The notes beneath the pieces were generated by a model, which saw only the letters and a program-made list of their open reading frames with translations, had not been told where the DNA came from and did no database searches. Positions 24,649 through 33,336 of a stretch of 64,000 nucleotides of DNA are shown piece by piece. The translations under genes and the position numbers were made by a program. The DNA is from an uncultured Croceitalea sp. (GTDB lineage: Bacteria; Bacteroidota; Bacteroidia; Flavobacteriales; Flavobacteriaceae): positions 1,736,001 to 1,800,000 of the forward strand of contig CANLXH010000001.1 in assembly GCA_947495075.1 (NCBI GenBank). Reading direction: 5' to 3'. The first letter of the stretch is position 1, and the number at the start of each line of letters is the position of its first letter.

Positions 24649-26010
24649 TTAAACCGTCATAGAAAATAACTTTGTTTCAGGTGCTTTTTGTTGTAATAGC
24701 AAGTCAAAAGCCATACAAACATTTCGTACAAAAGGCTTTCCCTTTTTTGTGATTTTTATTTGATTTTCAGTTATGCTAACTAATCCATCGGATTGCATTT
24801 CTCCTAGCTGTTTTAAGACATGATCTATTTCTGAAAAATGTAGTTTATAATCGTCCCAAGATGTTTCAAAACGACACATTAAATTCAAAATATGTCTACG
24901 GATTATTTGGTCTTTTTCAGTTAACATATGACCTCTAAAAATTGGAATAATATTATTTTCCACTAGATGCTGGTATTCTTCCAGACTCTTAACATTTTGT
25001 GCAAAACCATACCAACTATCGCTAATACTTGAAGCGCCCAAACCAATCATTAAATGCGTTTTTGAATGGGTATACCCCATAAAATTACGGTGTAAGCTGC
25101 CAGATTCCATTGACTTATACAGGCTGTCAGTTTTTAAAGCAAAATGGTCCATTCCAATTTCTTCGTAACCTACCTCTGTAAGGAACTCTTTCCCCTTTTC
25201 ATATTGCATTCGTTTTTCATCAGCTGATGGTAAATCAGCATCTTTATATCCTCGTTGCCCATTACCTTTCATCCAAGGAACATGGGCGTAGCTATAAAAT
25301 GCAAGTCGGTCCGGTGCTAGTTCTTTCGTCTTTAAAATGGTCTCTTCTACATCAGCTAAAGTCTGAAAAGGCAGTCCAAAAATAATATCATGACCTATCG
25401 AAGTATACCCTATTTTACGAGCCCAGTCCGTAACTCTTTTTACGTTTTTATATGGTTGCACACGGTGAATCGCTTTTTGAACAGTCTCATTATAATCTTG
25501 TACGCCATAGCTGACCCTTCTAAAACCAATTTCATACAATGCTTTTAAATGTTCATATGTTGTGTTGTTAGGGTGCCCTTCAAAACTAAATTCATAGCTT
25601 TTGGCTTTCTCTGAGTACCTTAGAATTCCATTAATTAAAAATTTGAGGTTTTCTGGAGAAAAGAAAGTAGGTGTTCCACCTCCAAGATGCAACTCTTTAA
25701 TTATAGGTCTTTCCGAAAAGAGATTGCGATATAATTTCCATTCCTTGAGAATAGATTTGATGTAAGGTAATTCTAAATCGTGCCTTTTGGTAATGCGTTT
25801 ATGGCAACCACAAAATGTGCACATACTTTCGCAAAATGGTAGATGGATGTATAAACTAATACCTTCTTTAGAATTACTTACATCGAAGCTTTTCTTAACA
25901 GATGCTTCCCACTTTTTACCTGAGAACGTATTTAAGTTCCAATAAGGTACCGTAGGATAACTGGTATAACGTGGTCCAGGAACATTATACTTCTGAACAA
26001 TACTGCACAT
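24649..26010 (-). CDS. hemN: oxygen-independent coproporphyrinogen III oxidase
   Basis: A 453-residue radical SAM enzyme from the ATG at 26010. It opens with SIVQKYNVPGPRYTSYP, typical of HemN, and has the cluster motif C60-ESM-C64-TF-C67-G-C69. GGGTPTFF follows, and the C-terminal HemN domain is at about 360-450. It makes protoporphyrinogen precursors for heme without O2. A longer frame reaches 26046, but the -7 element of the operator promoter lies at 26035-26028, inside that extension, so the ATG at 26010 is the start to prefer. Confidence 0.93.
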   Translation of the reverse strand: MCSIVQKYNVPGPRYTSYPTVPYWNLNTFSGKKWEASVKKSFDVSNSKEGISLYIHLPFCESMCTFCGCHKRITKRHDLELPYIKSILKEWKLYRNLFSERPIIKELHLGGGTPTFFSPENLKFLINGILRYSEKAKSYEFSFEGHPNNTTYEHLKALYEIGFRRVSYGVQDYNETVQKAIHRVQPYKNVKRVTDWARKIGYTSIGHDIIFGLPFQTLADVEETILKTKELAPDRLAFYSYAHVPWMKGNGQRGYKDADLPSADEKRMQYEKGKEFLTEVGYEEIGMDHFALKTDSLYKSMESGSLHRNFMGYTHSKTHLMIGLGASSISDSWYGFAQNVKSLEEYQHLVENNIIPIFRGHMLTEKDQIIRRHILNLMCRFETSWDDYKLHFSEIDHVLKQLGEMQSDGLVSITENQIKITKKGKPFVRNVCMAFDLLLQQKAPETKLFSMTV

Positions 26011-26027
26011 AAATCTTTTGTTTCCTA

Positions 26028-26070
26028 CAAAGCTAGAGACTACCAATAGTACAGAATATGATATAAATCA
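26028..26070 (-). promoter_or_regulatory. FNR-type operator and -7 element, hemN
   Basis: TGAT-TTAT-ATCA on the minus strand (26070-26059) is followed after 27 nt by TTTG in TAGCTTTG (26035-26028). The leader to the ATG at 26010 would be only about 10-15 nt. Confidence 0.88.
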
Positions 26071-26106
26071 TGTTCTAATTTAGAATTGCATATAAAGGAA
26101 CTCTTA

Positions 26107-26149
26107 TGATAATTGTCATTTTAAAACGTACGGTACAAGGTTAGTTTTA
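26107..26149 (+). promoter_or_regulatory. FNR-type operator and -7 element, TauE-like operon
   Basis: TGAT-AATT-GTCA (26107-26118) is followed after 27 nt by TTTA in TAGTTTTA (26142-26149), the same -7 element as the ccoS promoter. It drives the five-gene operon starting at 26167. Confidence 0.85.
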
Positions 26150-26166
26150 CACCTTAAAAACAATCA

Positions 26167-26898
26167 ATGTTAAGTCGTTATCTTCCACTGTTTATTCTCC
26201 TATCTATAGTAGCTGAAATATTAGGAACAGTAGGCGGGTTTGGTTCCTCTGTTTTTTTTGTTCCTATGGCAAGTTATTTTATGGATTTCCAGACGGTATT
26301 GGGTATTACGGCACTGTTTCATCTATCTAGTAACATTACCAAATTAGGTTTTTTTAGAAAAGGCTTTGACAAAACCTTAATGCTTTACTTAGGCATTCCT
26401 GCGATTTTATTTGTGTCTCTTGGGGCATACTTGAGCAAATATGTTAATCCTAGATGGCTTACTTTGGCTTTAGGAATTTTTCTGGTCGCTTTTGGATTAC
26501 TTTTTATTCTAAATAAAACCTTAAAAGTCGATGCTACGAAGAAAAATGCCTTTCTAGGAGGTTCTTTATCTGGTTTTTTTGCCGGATTATTAGGAACAGG
26601 CGGTGCTATACGTGGTGCAACAATGACCGCTTTTAATTTGAACAAAGAAAAATTTATAGCCACTTCGGCCATTATAGATTTGGGTATCGATTTGAGTAGA
26701 AGCGTCATTTATACCTATAACGGTTTTGTACATAAACGGGATTTATATCTCATTCCTATTTTAATAGGAGTGAGTATTGTGGGCACTTATTTTGGTAAAA
26801 AGATTTTGGATAAAATCACACAGGAGCAATTCAAGCGCTTTGTCCTGTTTCTATTAGTAGGTATTGGAGCACTCACCATCTTATTTAACCTAAAGTAA
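26167..26898 (+). CDS. TauE/SafE family membrane transporter
   Basis: A 243-residue protein with seven to eight hydrophobic segments and the family motifs GTVGGFGSSVFFVP (about 20-33) and FFAGLLGTGGAIRGATM (about 138-154), which are the two inverted half-repeats. TauE/SafE proteins export sulfite, sulfoacetate or other small anions. The substrate here is unknown. It is the first gene of an operon behind an FNR-type promoter and is 8 bp from a patatin-like gene. Confidence 0.85.
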   Translation: MLSRYLPLFILLSIVAEILGTVGGFGSSVFFVPMASYFMDFQTVLGITALFHLSSNITKLGFFRKGFDKTLMLYLGIPAILFVSLGAYLSKYVNPRWLTLALGIFLVAFGLLFILNKTLKVDATKKNAFLGGSLSGFFAGLLGTGGAIRGATMTAFNLNKEKFIATSAIIDLGIDLSRSVIYTYNGFVHKRDLYLIPILIGVSIVGTYFGKKILDKITQEQFKRFVLFLLVGIGALTILFNLK

Positions 26899-26906
26899 AA
26901 GAGGAT

Positions 26907-27701
26907 ATGGAAACAACAACTATTGGTCTGGTACTCTCGGGTGGCGGTTATCGGGGAATAGCACATGCGGGAGCCATAAAAGCTTTTGAAGAATTTGGGA
27001 TTATACCTAATCACATTTCTGGTACAAGTGCTGGGGCTGTAGTGGGTGCGCTGTACGCAGCCAACTATTCTCCAGAGGAAATCGTCTCTTTTTTTAAAAA
27101 GGTAAAGATATTTGAATTTAGCAGGTATGCACGTAAAAAACCGGGTTGGATAGATACAGATACTTTTCGGAGCTTTCTACTCTTCTATTTCCCTGAAAAT
27201 AGTTTCTCCGCACTTTATAAGAAATTGTTCGTTACTACAACAAATTTATTATCTGGAAAGGTTAACGTATTCAGTACTGGTATTTTGGTAGATGCCCTTC
27301 TTGCTTCAGCGTCTTTTCCTGGAGTCTTTTCACCCGTTATCATCGAAAATGGTTTTTATGCCGATGGTGGAATTTTAGATAATTTTCCTATTGCTCCTGT
27401 TCAAGATTGTACCCATTGCTACGGTGTTTATGTAAGTCCGGTCAGTAACATGGAAACAGCGGAGTTTAAGCATTCTTATGATGTTGTAAACCGGGCCTTA
27501 CATTTACGAATGAATGCTTCCTCTTCTGCAAAATTTTCAGAGTGTGACATGGTTATCTATCCAGAAGCGCTTAGCAAATACAACTTGTTCAATGCCAAGA
27601 ATGCCGATGAACTTTTTAAAATAGGATATTCATATACATGGGCATCTTTAGAGAGTAAAAAATCAATAATGATGGGCCTTACCAATGAAAATATCACTTA
27701 A
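26907..27701 (+). CDS. patatin-like phospholipase
   Basis: A 264-residue patatin-domain protein. It has the oxyanion loop SGGGYRG (11-17), the nucleophile elbow G39-T-S41-A-G43, and the catalytic D153-G-G. These give the Ser/Asp dyad of RssA-like bacterial patatins, which hydrolyse acyl chains of phospholipids. No signal peptide is visible, so it is probably cytosolic. It overlaps the next gene by 17 bp. Confidence 0.9.
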   Translation: METTTIGLVLSGGGYRGIAHAGAIKAFEEFGIIPNHISGTSAGAVVGALYAANYSPEEIVSFFKKVKIFEFSRYARKKPGWIDTDTFRSFLLFYFPENSFSALYKKLFVTTTNLLSGKVNVFSTGILVDALLASASFPGVFSPVIIENGFYADGGILDNFPIAPVQDCTHCYGVYVSPVSNMETAEFKHSYDVVNRALHLRMNASSSAKFSECDMVIYPEALSKYNLFNAKNADELFKIGYSYTWASLESKKSIMMGLTNENIT

Positions 27702-28506
27702 AAACCACCGTATGTTATTCATTATAGGAATCTTTATTTTAATTGCTTTACCGCTTATACTATTCTATGGGCATTATCATTTTTATCGTTCCGTAGAAAA
27801 AGAGGTCGGTATAATGTTCAATATAAATGGTAAGAAAGAAACTATCATAACAGAAAATGATTTAGAGCTGTTACCTCAGCAATTAAAGGAATACTTAACA
27901 AAAGTCGGTATTGTAGGTACCTGCAAAGATTGTAATGTAACCTTTAAGCAAGTTGGACGCATAAAAACCAGTCAAGGTAAAAAATGGACCAATTTTACCG
28001 CTACACAATACATGACCGCAACTTTGCCAAATTTTATATGGGCAGCCCGTGCATTCCCCATGTTTATCCGTGATAAAAGTTGTAATGGACAGGGAGAAGT
28101 TAAAGTGAGTTTATTAGGCTTGAAGGATATTGCAAAAACCAATGACAAAAAAACGGATAAGAGTGCATTGGTAAGATGTTTGGGCGAACTTATATTCTAC
28201 CCCATAGGTTTTTTAAGCGAAGCTATTTCCTGGAAAGTACAACCTAATAATTCGCTAAAAGCAATAGTCAAAATAGACAAAACCCAAGTAGAAGGTATTT
28301 TTTATTTTAATGACGAAGGTTTGTTACATAAATTTGAAGCGAAGCGTTATATGGACCAAACCTTAGAAGATTTTACTGGTATTGCGGAAGACTATAAACT
28401 AATAGGGGGCTTATTTATTCCTTCAAAAATGAAAGCCATTTGGAACTTAAAGGAAGGAGATTTTGAATATTACAATTCTACAATTACATATTATAATATA
28501 GATTGA
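27685..28506 (+). CDS. DUF6544-type membrane-anchored protein
   Basis: A 273-residue protein with one N-terminal helix (about 10-28) and a soluble domain. Recognisable blocks are [54 protein letters not shown], and an [13 protein letters not shown] segment. This pattern fits the family now called DUF6544, whose function is unknown; some members bind lipid-like ligands by prediction. Its start lies inside the patatin gene, so the two are coupled. Confidence 0.65.
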   Translation: MKISLKNHRMLFIIGIFILIALPLILFYGHYHFYRSVEKEVGIMFNINGKKETIITENDLELLPQQLKEYLTKVGIVGTCKDCNVTFKQVGRIKTSQGKKWTNFTATQYMTATLPNFIWAARAFPMFIRDKSCNGQGEVKVSLLGLKDIAKTNDKKTDKSALVRCLGELIFYPIGFLSEAISWKVQPNNSLKAIVKIDKTQVEGIFYFNDEGLLHKFEAKRYMDQTLEDFTGIAEDYKLIGGLFIPSKMKAIWNLKEGDFEYYNSTITYYNID

Positions 28507-28510
28507 TTTT

Positions 28511-29404
28511 ATGGAGTTTATCGATTATTACAAAGTTCTTGGACTTGCGAAAAACGCTACCGAAAAAGAAATAAAATCGGCTTACAGAAAACTGGCAAGA
28601 AAATATCATCCTGATTTGAACCCAAACGATACTGAAGCTGAAAAAAAGTTTAAACAAATTAATGAAGCGAACGAGGTTTTAAGCGACCCAGAGAAACGAA
28701 AAAAATATGACCAGTATGGCAAAGACTGGCAGCATGCCGAAGAATTTGAAAAAGCGAAGGCACAAAGACAATCAAGCAGAGGTTCTAGGCAGTATCAATA
28801 CACAAGCGGTCAAGAAGGTGATTTTTCCGATTTCTTTGAATCCATGTTCGGAGGAGGGGGTTTTGGAAGGCAAGAACGTCAAGTAAAATTCAGGGGACAA
28901 GACTTTAACGCAGAATTACGCTTAAACCTGACCGATGTTATCAAAACCCATAAAAGAACGCTCACTGTTAACGGAAAAAACATTCGTATTACCATCCCTG
29001 CAGGGATTGAAGATAAGCAGACCATAAAAATAAGAGGTTATGGTGGGAAAGGCATAAATGGCGGACCAAAAGGAGATTTGTATATTACTTTTTCCTTACT
29101 AAACAATACTTCCTTTAAAAGAGAAGGTACCAATCTGTACAAAACCATCGAGATTCCATTAACTACAGCGATTCTTGGTGGTACTATTACTATTGATACG
29201 TTAGATGGGAAAGTAAAACTTACCATAAAACCGGAGACACAAAATAGCATTCTGGTAAAACTTAGGGGCAAAGGTTTTCCCTTATATAAAAAAGAAAATC
29301 AATTTGGAGACTTGTTCATTACCTATCAAATCAAGATTCCTTCAAAGTTGACCAAAGAACAGCATGAACTTTTTAAGAAATTAGAAGAAACTGGTTTAAA
29401 ATAG
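28511..29404 (+). CDS. cbpA: DnaJ-like co-chaperone CbpA
   Basis: A 297-residue J-domain protein: J domain at 5-70 with H33-P34-D35, a G/F-rich linker (about 100-125, [13 protein letters not shown]) and two C-terminal substrate-binding domains (about 130-290). It lacks the DnaJ zinc finger, which separates CbpA from DnaJ. It delivers clients to DnaK and in E. coli also binds curved DNA in stationary phase. The partner gene cbpM follows 7 bp downstream. Confidence 0.92.
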   Translation: MEFIDYYKVLGLAKNATEKEIKSAYRKLARKYHPDLNPNDTEAEKKFKQINEANEVLSDPEKRKKYDQYGKDWQHAEEFEKAKAQRQSSRGSRQYQYTSGQEGDFSDFFESMFGGGGFGRQERQVKFRGQDFNAELRLNLTDVIKTHKRTLTVNGKNIRITIPAGIEDKQTIKIRGYGGKGINGGPKGDLYITFSLLNNTSFKREGTNLYKTIEIPLTTAILGGTITIDTLDGKVKLTIKPETQNSILVKLRGKGFPLYKKENQFGDLFITYQIKIPSKLTKEQHELFKKLEETGLK

Positions 29405-29411
29405 ATGTATT

Positions 29412-29705
29412 ATGAAAAAAGCAACGCACATACGCATACAGGAGTTTTGCGCTCATTATAATATAGAACCATCATTTGTACAACAATTACAAGAATATGA
29501 AATTGTTGAAATTGAAACTACGGACAATGAAATGATAGTTCATGAAAATGAAATACTAAAACTGGAAAAGATGGTACGGTTACATCATGAACTGGAAATT
29601 AACCTTGAAGGTTTACAAGCCATTCATCATCTTCTGGAGAAAGTGAATATGCTACAAGAAGAAATTACAACGCTTCGTAGAAAACTACATCGGTTTGAAG
29701 ATTAA
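29412..29705 (+). CDS. cbpM: CbpM, modulator of CbpA
   Basis: A 97-residue MerR-like small protein: a helix-turn region (IRIQEFCAHYNIEPSFVQQL), VHENEILKLEKMVRLHHEL and a C-terminal helix INLEGLQAIHHLLEKVNMLQEEI. This is the CbpM pattern; in E. coli CbpM binds the J domain of CbpA and inhibits it. It directly follows cbpA and ends the operon. Confidence 0.88.
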   Translation: MKKATHIRIQEFCAHYNIEPSFVQQLQEYEIVEIETTDNEMIVHENEILKLEKMVRLHHELEINLEGLQAIHHLLEKVNMLQEEITTLRRKLHRFED

Positions 29706-29803
29706 AATTCATACTCAAAACTGTTATTATGTTTTGCGCAAAAAATCCAGAATCTTTCTATTTACAATCTCTTCTTATGAGCGCATTATATCATGGCTGG
29801 CAT

Positions 29804-29833
29804 CAGGGATAAATTTCCACAGGGATAAATTTC
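29804..29833. repeat. short direct repeat
   Basis: CAGGGATAAATTTC occurs twice, at 29804-29817 and 29820-29833, in the gap between two convergent operons. No function is apparent. Confidence 0.5.
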
Positions 29834-29879
29834 ATCTGCTTTCTTTTATAGTTAATACCTCTTGAAGCAAGACATAGTA

Positions 29880-30641
29880 CTATGTTCTTATATCAAGTTC
29901 TTTCTTCAAAATATTTCTGAAGCGTGTAGCGCTCAGATAATGGTCATCCAATAATTTACCATCATGCAAAAGATTAAAAACGCCAAAGCCAGAAGGAGCC
30001 TTTTTTGCCTCTTTTACAGTGTTTATTTTAGTTATGGTTAAATCAACACCATAATCCATCGCAACATTTAATATTGCGGCAACAGACTTTTCACTCCAAG
30101 GACATTGGTCTGCATAAAGCAGATGCCAGCCTTTATACTTTGATTGTTGTTCCGTCCAGTTGTTAAATTTTGGTTTTTGTGAATTGTTGTTCCAAGTTTT
30201 TGATAGTAACTCAAACCTATCCTTTGTTTCAATCTGTTCAAAACCGTTTTTTTCAAAAAGAGTCTTATTGGCTAGCCAACCTCCTTTGCTCGTAATGACA
30301 CATAGGCCATCCATTCCTTTGGTCTTTGCTTCCTTTTCAGCATCTTCAATAAGCATAGAACCGTATCCTTTACTTCTTTCCTTTTTAGCGTATATGTACG
30401 TACAATGAATAAACATATAGTTGTCGGCATCAATGGGGCGCCATGCCTTTTTAGCCGGAACATATTCAATAAACCCAATCATTTTATCATCATCGTTTTT
30501 AAGGATTTTTATTCTTAATCCTTCTTTATGCCGTTTTTTAAGCCAATTAACTTTATCCTTGAACCCCTGCTTTTTGGTATCCTTTATGCAGAAAAGAGTT
30601 TCCTTTATTGCATTTTCCGGTGTAACTTCTACTATTTTCAT
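29880..30641 (-). CDS. GNAT acetyltransferase with C-terminal YoaP domain
   Basis: A 253-residue protein. Residues 1-150 form a GNAT fold with the acetyl-CoA loop KERSKGYGSMLIEDAEKEA. The C-terminal part (about 165-250) resembles the YoaP domain, with GWHLLYADQCPWSEKSV and a thioredoxin-like single Cys. The acceptor substrate is unknown. It is last in a minus-strand operon behind a SnoaL-like gene and a bactofilin-like gene. Confidence 0.82.
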   Translation of the reverse strand: MKIVEVTPENAIKETLFCIKDTKKQGFKDKVNWLKKRHKEGLRIKILKNDDDKMIGFIEYVPAKKAWRPIDADNYMFIHCTYIYAKKERSKGYGSMLIEDAEKEAKTKGMDGLCVITSKGGWLANKTLFEKNGFEQIETKDRFELLSKTWNNNSQKPKFNNWTEQQSKYKGWHLLYADQCPWSEKSVAAILNVAMDYGVDLTITKINTVKEAKKAPSGFGVFNLLHDGKLLDDHYLSATRFRNILKKELDIRT

Positions 30642-30651
30642 GATATTCGGA

Positions 30652-31041
30652 TTATGATTCTATAACCTTAGCGGTACGTAATATAGGGATATCCCAAGCT
30701 TCTCTGATTTTACCGTCCATAATACACCATAGAACAATGGCATCAATCTCCATTGGCTTGCCCTCTAATACCATAGTGTCCTTTACGTGAGTGATAACCA
30801 GTTCATCTCCTATTGGAGCTATAGCCATAGGGTTTACCTTAAAGGAACCACTGGTACGGTCGGCCAATTTTTTAAAGAAATCCGTTAAACCGGAGAGGCC
30901 AAAATAGTCTCCTTCAAACTCGGATAGTTCTGGATTAATATAATGCCAAACAAAATCTTCGGTCAGCAAATCAGTAGCAGTATTGGGATTCGCAGGATTA
31001 AACCTTTTTAAAATTGTGACATTTGGATGTTCTTTATTCAT
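30652..31041 (-). CDS. SnoaL-like (NTF2-fold) protein
   Basis: A 129-residue single-domain protein: FNPANPNTATDLLTEDFVWHYINPELSEFEGDYFGLSGLTDFFKKL, then a beta-sheet with VLWCIMDGKIREAWDIP. This is the NTF2/SnoaL fold, often a ligand-binding or hydrolase-like domain. No catalytic residues stand out. It starts 4 bp after the upstream gene and ends 10 bp before the GNAT gene. Confidence 0.72.
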   Translation of the reverse strand: MNKEHPNVTILKRFNPANPNTATDLLTEDFVWHYINPELSEFEGDYFGLSGLTDFFKKLADRTSGSFKVNPMAIAPIGDELVITHVKDTMVLEGKPMEIDAIVLWCIMDGKIREAWDIPILRTAKVIES

Positions 31042-31045
31042 GCTA

Positions 31046-32182
31046 TTATTCTTTAACCAGTTGCTTTTTAGAATGAATTACCTTTAAAGTCAATGCCCCG
31101 TAGGTGATTGATAGAATGATTATAGAAATTAATATGCCTACAAAAGGAATTATTGTGAGCAACCGTAATACGATAGCTAACAATAATGCTATGAACGTGA
31201 TATTCCAAAAACCCCATTTCTTTTCTTTTTTATACTTGAAATAGTACGTTAACAATAAAGCGGCAATCAAATGGCCAAGAAGAAGGCTAAATATAAATAT
31301 GACAGTTGCGAAGAGGCCTAGGGGAATACCAATAATCAGTAATAAAGCAACTATGATTAATATTGGAATACCTATTAGATACACCAATCCAAAACCAAAA
31401 CTTTTTAACAGGTTATTTTCCAGGCCTTCAACAGCATCTGAAAATGCCTTTTTAAAAAGTGCATGTAATACTAGAATTACTAAAAATGCAGATAAGACAT
31501 AGAATATCCATAACCCAAAAGAAGCTGTTCCAAGGGTAGTTAAAGATAGTTCCGACTTTTCTTCGCCAAAATCTTCATTGAATTCGGCTTTGGTATTAAC
31601 AAGGGTGTTTTTAAAATCTATTTCTCCATCGCTATTCCAATACACAACCTCATTGTAAAATTTGGCATTTGACCCAATGGTGATATCTTCCCCTATTATT
31701 TTTGAGGTTTCTCTTACAGTTCCATCAATCAGAACATCGGCTCCTTTTATCTCGAGTTTTCCAATGACATCACCTTTGATTTCAATATTTCCTGCAAAAC
31801 ATTTAAGGTTTCCTCGTATTATCGCATTCTCAGTAAGGATAACCTCCCCACCAAAAACTACTAAGTCATCTCCTATTTCTGAATCTATAGTAGCCCTACC
31901 TACCGCTATACGAAAATCATCTGCTACATAACTGTTAAGAAATAGTTCCCCTCCGGCTGCCGTTAGGTCTCCGTTAATACTATCATTGATAACAAGATTT
32001 CCTCCAGCTATGACAAGGTCTCCTAGTACTGTTCCATTTACCTTGATGGATTCTCCTGCACGATACGTATCATCCTCTTGTGTCTTATTAATAATGATAT
32101 CAGCTTGATTCTCCGTTTGCCCAAAAGAAAATATTGAGCAAAGCGCAATAAATAAAATAGTTATCGTTTTCATTAGTGCCAA
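31046..32182 (-). CDS. bactofilin-like repeat protein with C-terminal membrane domain
   Basis: A 378-residue protein: signal peptide (to about 22), then a bactofilin-like beta-helix at about 35-180 with repeated short turns (VNGTVLGDLVIAGGNLVI, INGDLTAAGGELFL, IGDDLVVFGGEVIL, IKGDVIGKLEIKGADVLI), and four to five transmembrane helices from about 212 to 365. The order, exported beta-helix then membrane domain, is known from uncharacterised envelope proteins. An ATG three codons downstream is an alternative start. It begins an operon behind an operator promoter. Confidence 0.72.
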   Translation of the reverse strand: MALMKTITILFIALCSIFSFGQTENQADIIINKTQEDDTYRAGESIKVNGTVLGDLVIAGGNLVINDSINGDLTAAGGELFLNSYVADDFRIAVGRATIDSEIGDDLVVFGGEVILTENAIIRGNLKCFAGNIEIKGDVIGKLEIKGADVLIDGTVRETSKIIGEDITIGSNAKFYNEVVYWNSDGEIDFKNTLVNTKAEFNEDFGEEKSELSLTTLGTASFGLWIFYVLSAFLVILVLHALFKKAFSDAVEGLENNLLKSFGFGLVYLIGIPILIIVALLLIIGIPLGLFATVIFIFSLLLGHLIAALLLTYYFKYKKEKKWGFWNITFIALLLAIVLRLLTIIPFVGILISIIILSITYGALTLKVIHSKKQLVKE

Positions 32183-32199
32183 ATTTTAGGATTGAGCAC

Positions 32200-32242
32200 T
32201 AAATGTACTGTCTGTCAATTACTTAAAAAATGATTTGAATCA
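32200..32242 (-). promoter_or_regulatory. FNR-type operator and -7 element, bactofilin-like operon
   Basis: TGAT-TCAA-ATCA on the minus strand (32242-32231) is followed after 27 nt by TTTA in TACATTTA (32207-32200), 18 bp before the start at 32182. Confidence 0.83.
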
Positions 32243-32306
32243 TGTTTAATCCGTTGATTATATAACTTTTATCAATAAAATGAAGTTTTTAAAATATCCA
32301 ATGTCA

Positions 32307-32576
32307 TTATTTTTGAATCCGACCGATAGCACAACTCATATATGATTTTACCTTTTTAGCCAAACTGTTTGTTTCATCCCTTACTGGGTAACCCATCTCA
32401 GAAAGTTTGAGTGCTACAAGTGTTGTCTCTTCCCTGGATATCGGTGCAAAACTAATGGCACTCTCTTCTAGGTTAATATTAAGGTTATTTATAAAATGAA
32501 GTTTGCTTAATTTTTTACGAATAGTATTTTCACAACCTCCACATTTAAGGTTTTGTATTTCCAATATTGTTTTCAT
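32307..32576 (-). CDS. HMA-type metal-binding protein
   Basis: An 89-residue protein with a heavy-metal-associated domain: KTILEIQNLKC12-GG-C15, then NNLNINLEESAISF and LSEMGYPV. The C-x2-C loop binds Cu(I) in copper chaperones such as CopZ. The tail has an extra Cys (SYMSCAIGRI). It has its own operator promoter directly downstream of the efflux ABC operon, so it may supply copper to the oxidase or NosZ when oxygen is low; that link is inference. Confidence 0.8.
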   Translation of the reverse strand: MKTILEIQNLKCGGCENTIRKKLSKLHFINNLNINLEESAISFAPISREETTLVALKLSEMGYPVRDETNSLAKKVKSYMSCAIGRIQK

Positions 32577-32607
32577 CTGTTCTTTTTTTAGGGAATACTA
32601 TATCAAA

Positions 32608-32650
32608 TAAAGGTGAAAACAAGCGGGATTATAAACAATGATTATTATCA
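32608..32650 (-). promoter_or_regulatory. FNR-type operator and -7 element, HMA protein
   Basis: TGAT-AATA-ATCA on the minus strand (32650-32639) has TTTA at the standard distance (32611-32608); the -7 element is CACCTTTA, off at one base. Confidence 0.75.
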
Positions 32651-32656
32651 TGTGTA

Positions 32657-33328
32657 TCAAATAATTTTACCATCCTCCATTTGTATAATTCTATCCGTAC
32701 GTTTTGCAAAATCTATATCGTGGGTAACCACTAAAAGCGATAGGCCTTCTTCCTCTTTTAATTGTTTAAAAATACTAAACACGTTTTCTGAGTTATGACT
32801 ATCTAAATTTCCTGTTGGCTCATCTCCCATTAATATTGTGGGGTTGTTTATCAAGGCCCTTGCAATGGCAACACGTTGTTTTTCTCCACCTGAAATTCTT
32901 GAAGCGCGTTGTTTTGCCAAGTGACCAATATGGAGCATTCTTAATTTTTCATTGGCATCATGTTCAATTTCGGCATGTGATTTATCTGCTAATTTTTTGG
33001 CTGGCAACATTACATTTTCAATAACGCTAAACTCAGATAAGAGGTAATGAAATTGAAATACAAAACCAATATTCTTATTTCTTATGCGGGAAAGCTCTTG
33101 TTGTGATTTTCCAGTTACTAGCTCATCATTTAAATATAATTTGCCCGTATAATCCGTATCCATGGTTGAAAGGATATACAACAATGTAGACTTTCCTGAC
33201 CCGGATTTGCCCATAATGGAAACAAACTCTCCTTTATTCACCCCAATCGAAATATTTTTTAATACATGAAAATCTTTTGGTTTATGAAAATGCTTATCAA
33301 TATTCTTTGTAGCTAAAACTTGAGTCAT
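32657..33328 (-). CDS. ABC transporter ATPase of the LolD/MacB type
   Basis: A 223-residue ATPase: Walker A G40-KSGSGKST-48, signature ISGGEKQRVAIARAL, Walker B LMGDEPTGNLD and H-loop VTHD. It matches the LolD/MacB subfamily that works with FtsX-type permeases in lipoprotein release or macrolide and peptide efflux. It is the third gene of an operon with a permease and an adaptor protein, 8 bp behind the permease gene. Confidence 0.9.
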   Translation of the reverse strand: MTQVLATKNIDKHFHKPKDFHVLKNISIGVNKGEFVSIMGKSGSGKSTLLYILSTMDTDYTGKLYLNDELVTGKSQQELSRIRNKNIGFVFQFHYLLSEFSVIENVMLPAKKLADKSHAEIEHDANEKLRMLHIGHLAKQRASRISGGEKQRVAIARALINNPTILMGDEPTGNLDSHNSENVFSIFKQLKEEEGLSLLVVTHDIDFAKRTDRIIQMEDGKII

Positions 33329-33336
33329 AATACAAT

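Noticed and set aside
29729-29812. 27-codon frame in the gap between cbpM and the GNAT gene
   Set aside because: Too short to support without ribosome data or homologues; no start signal.
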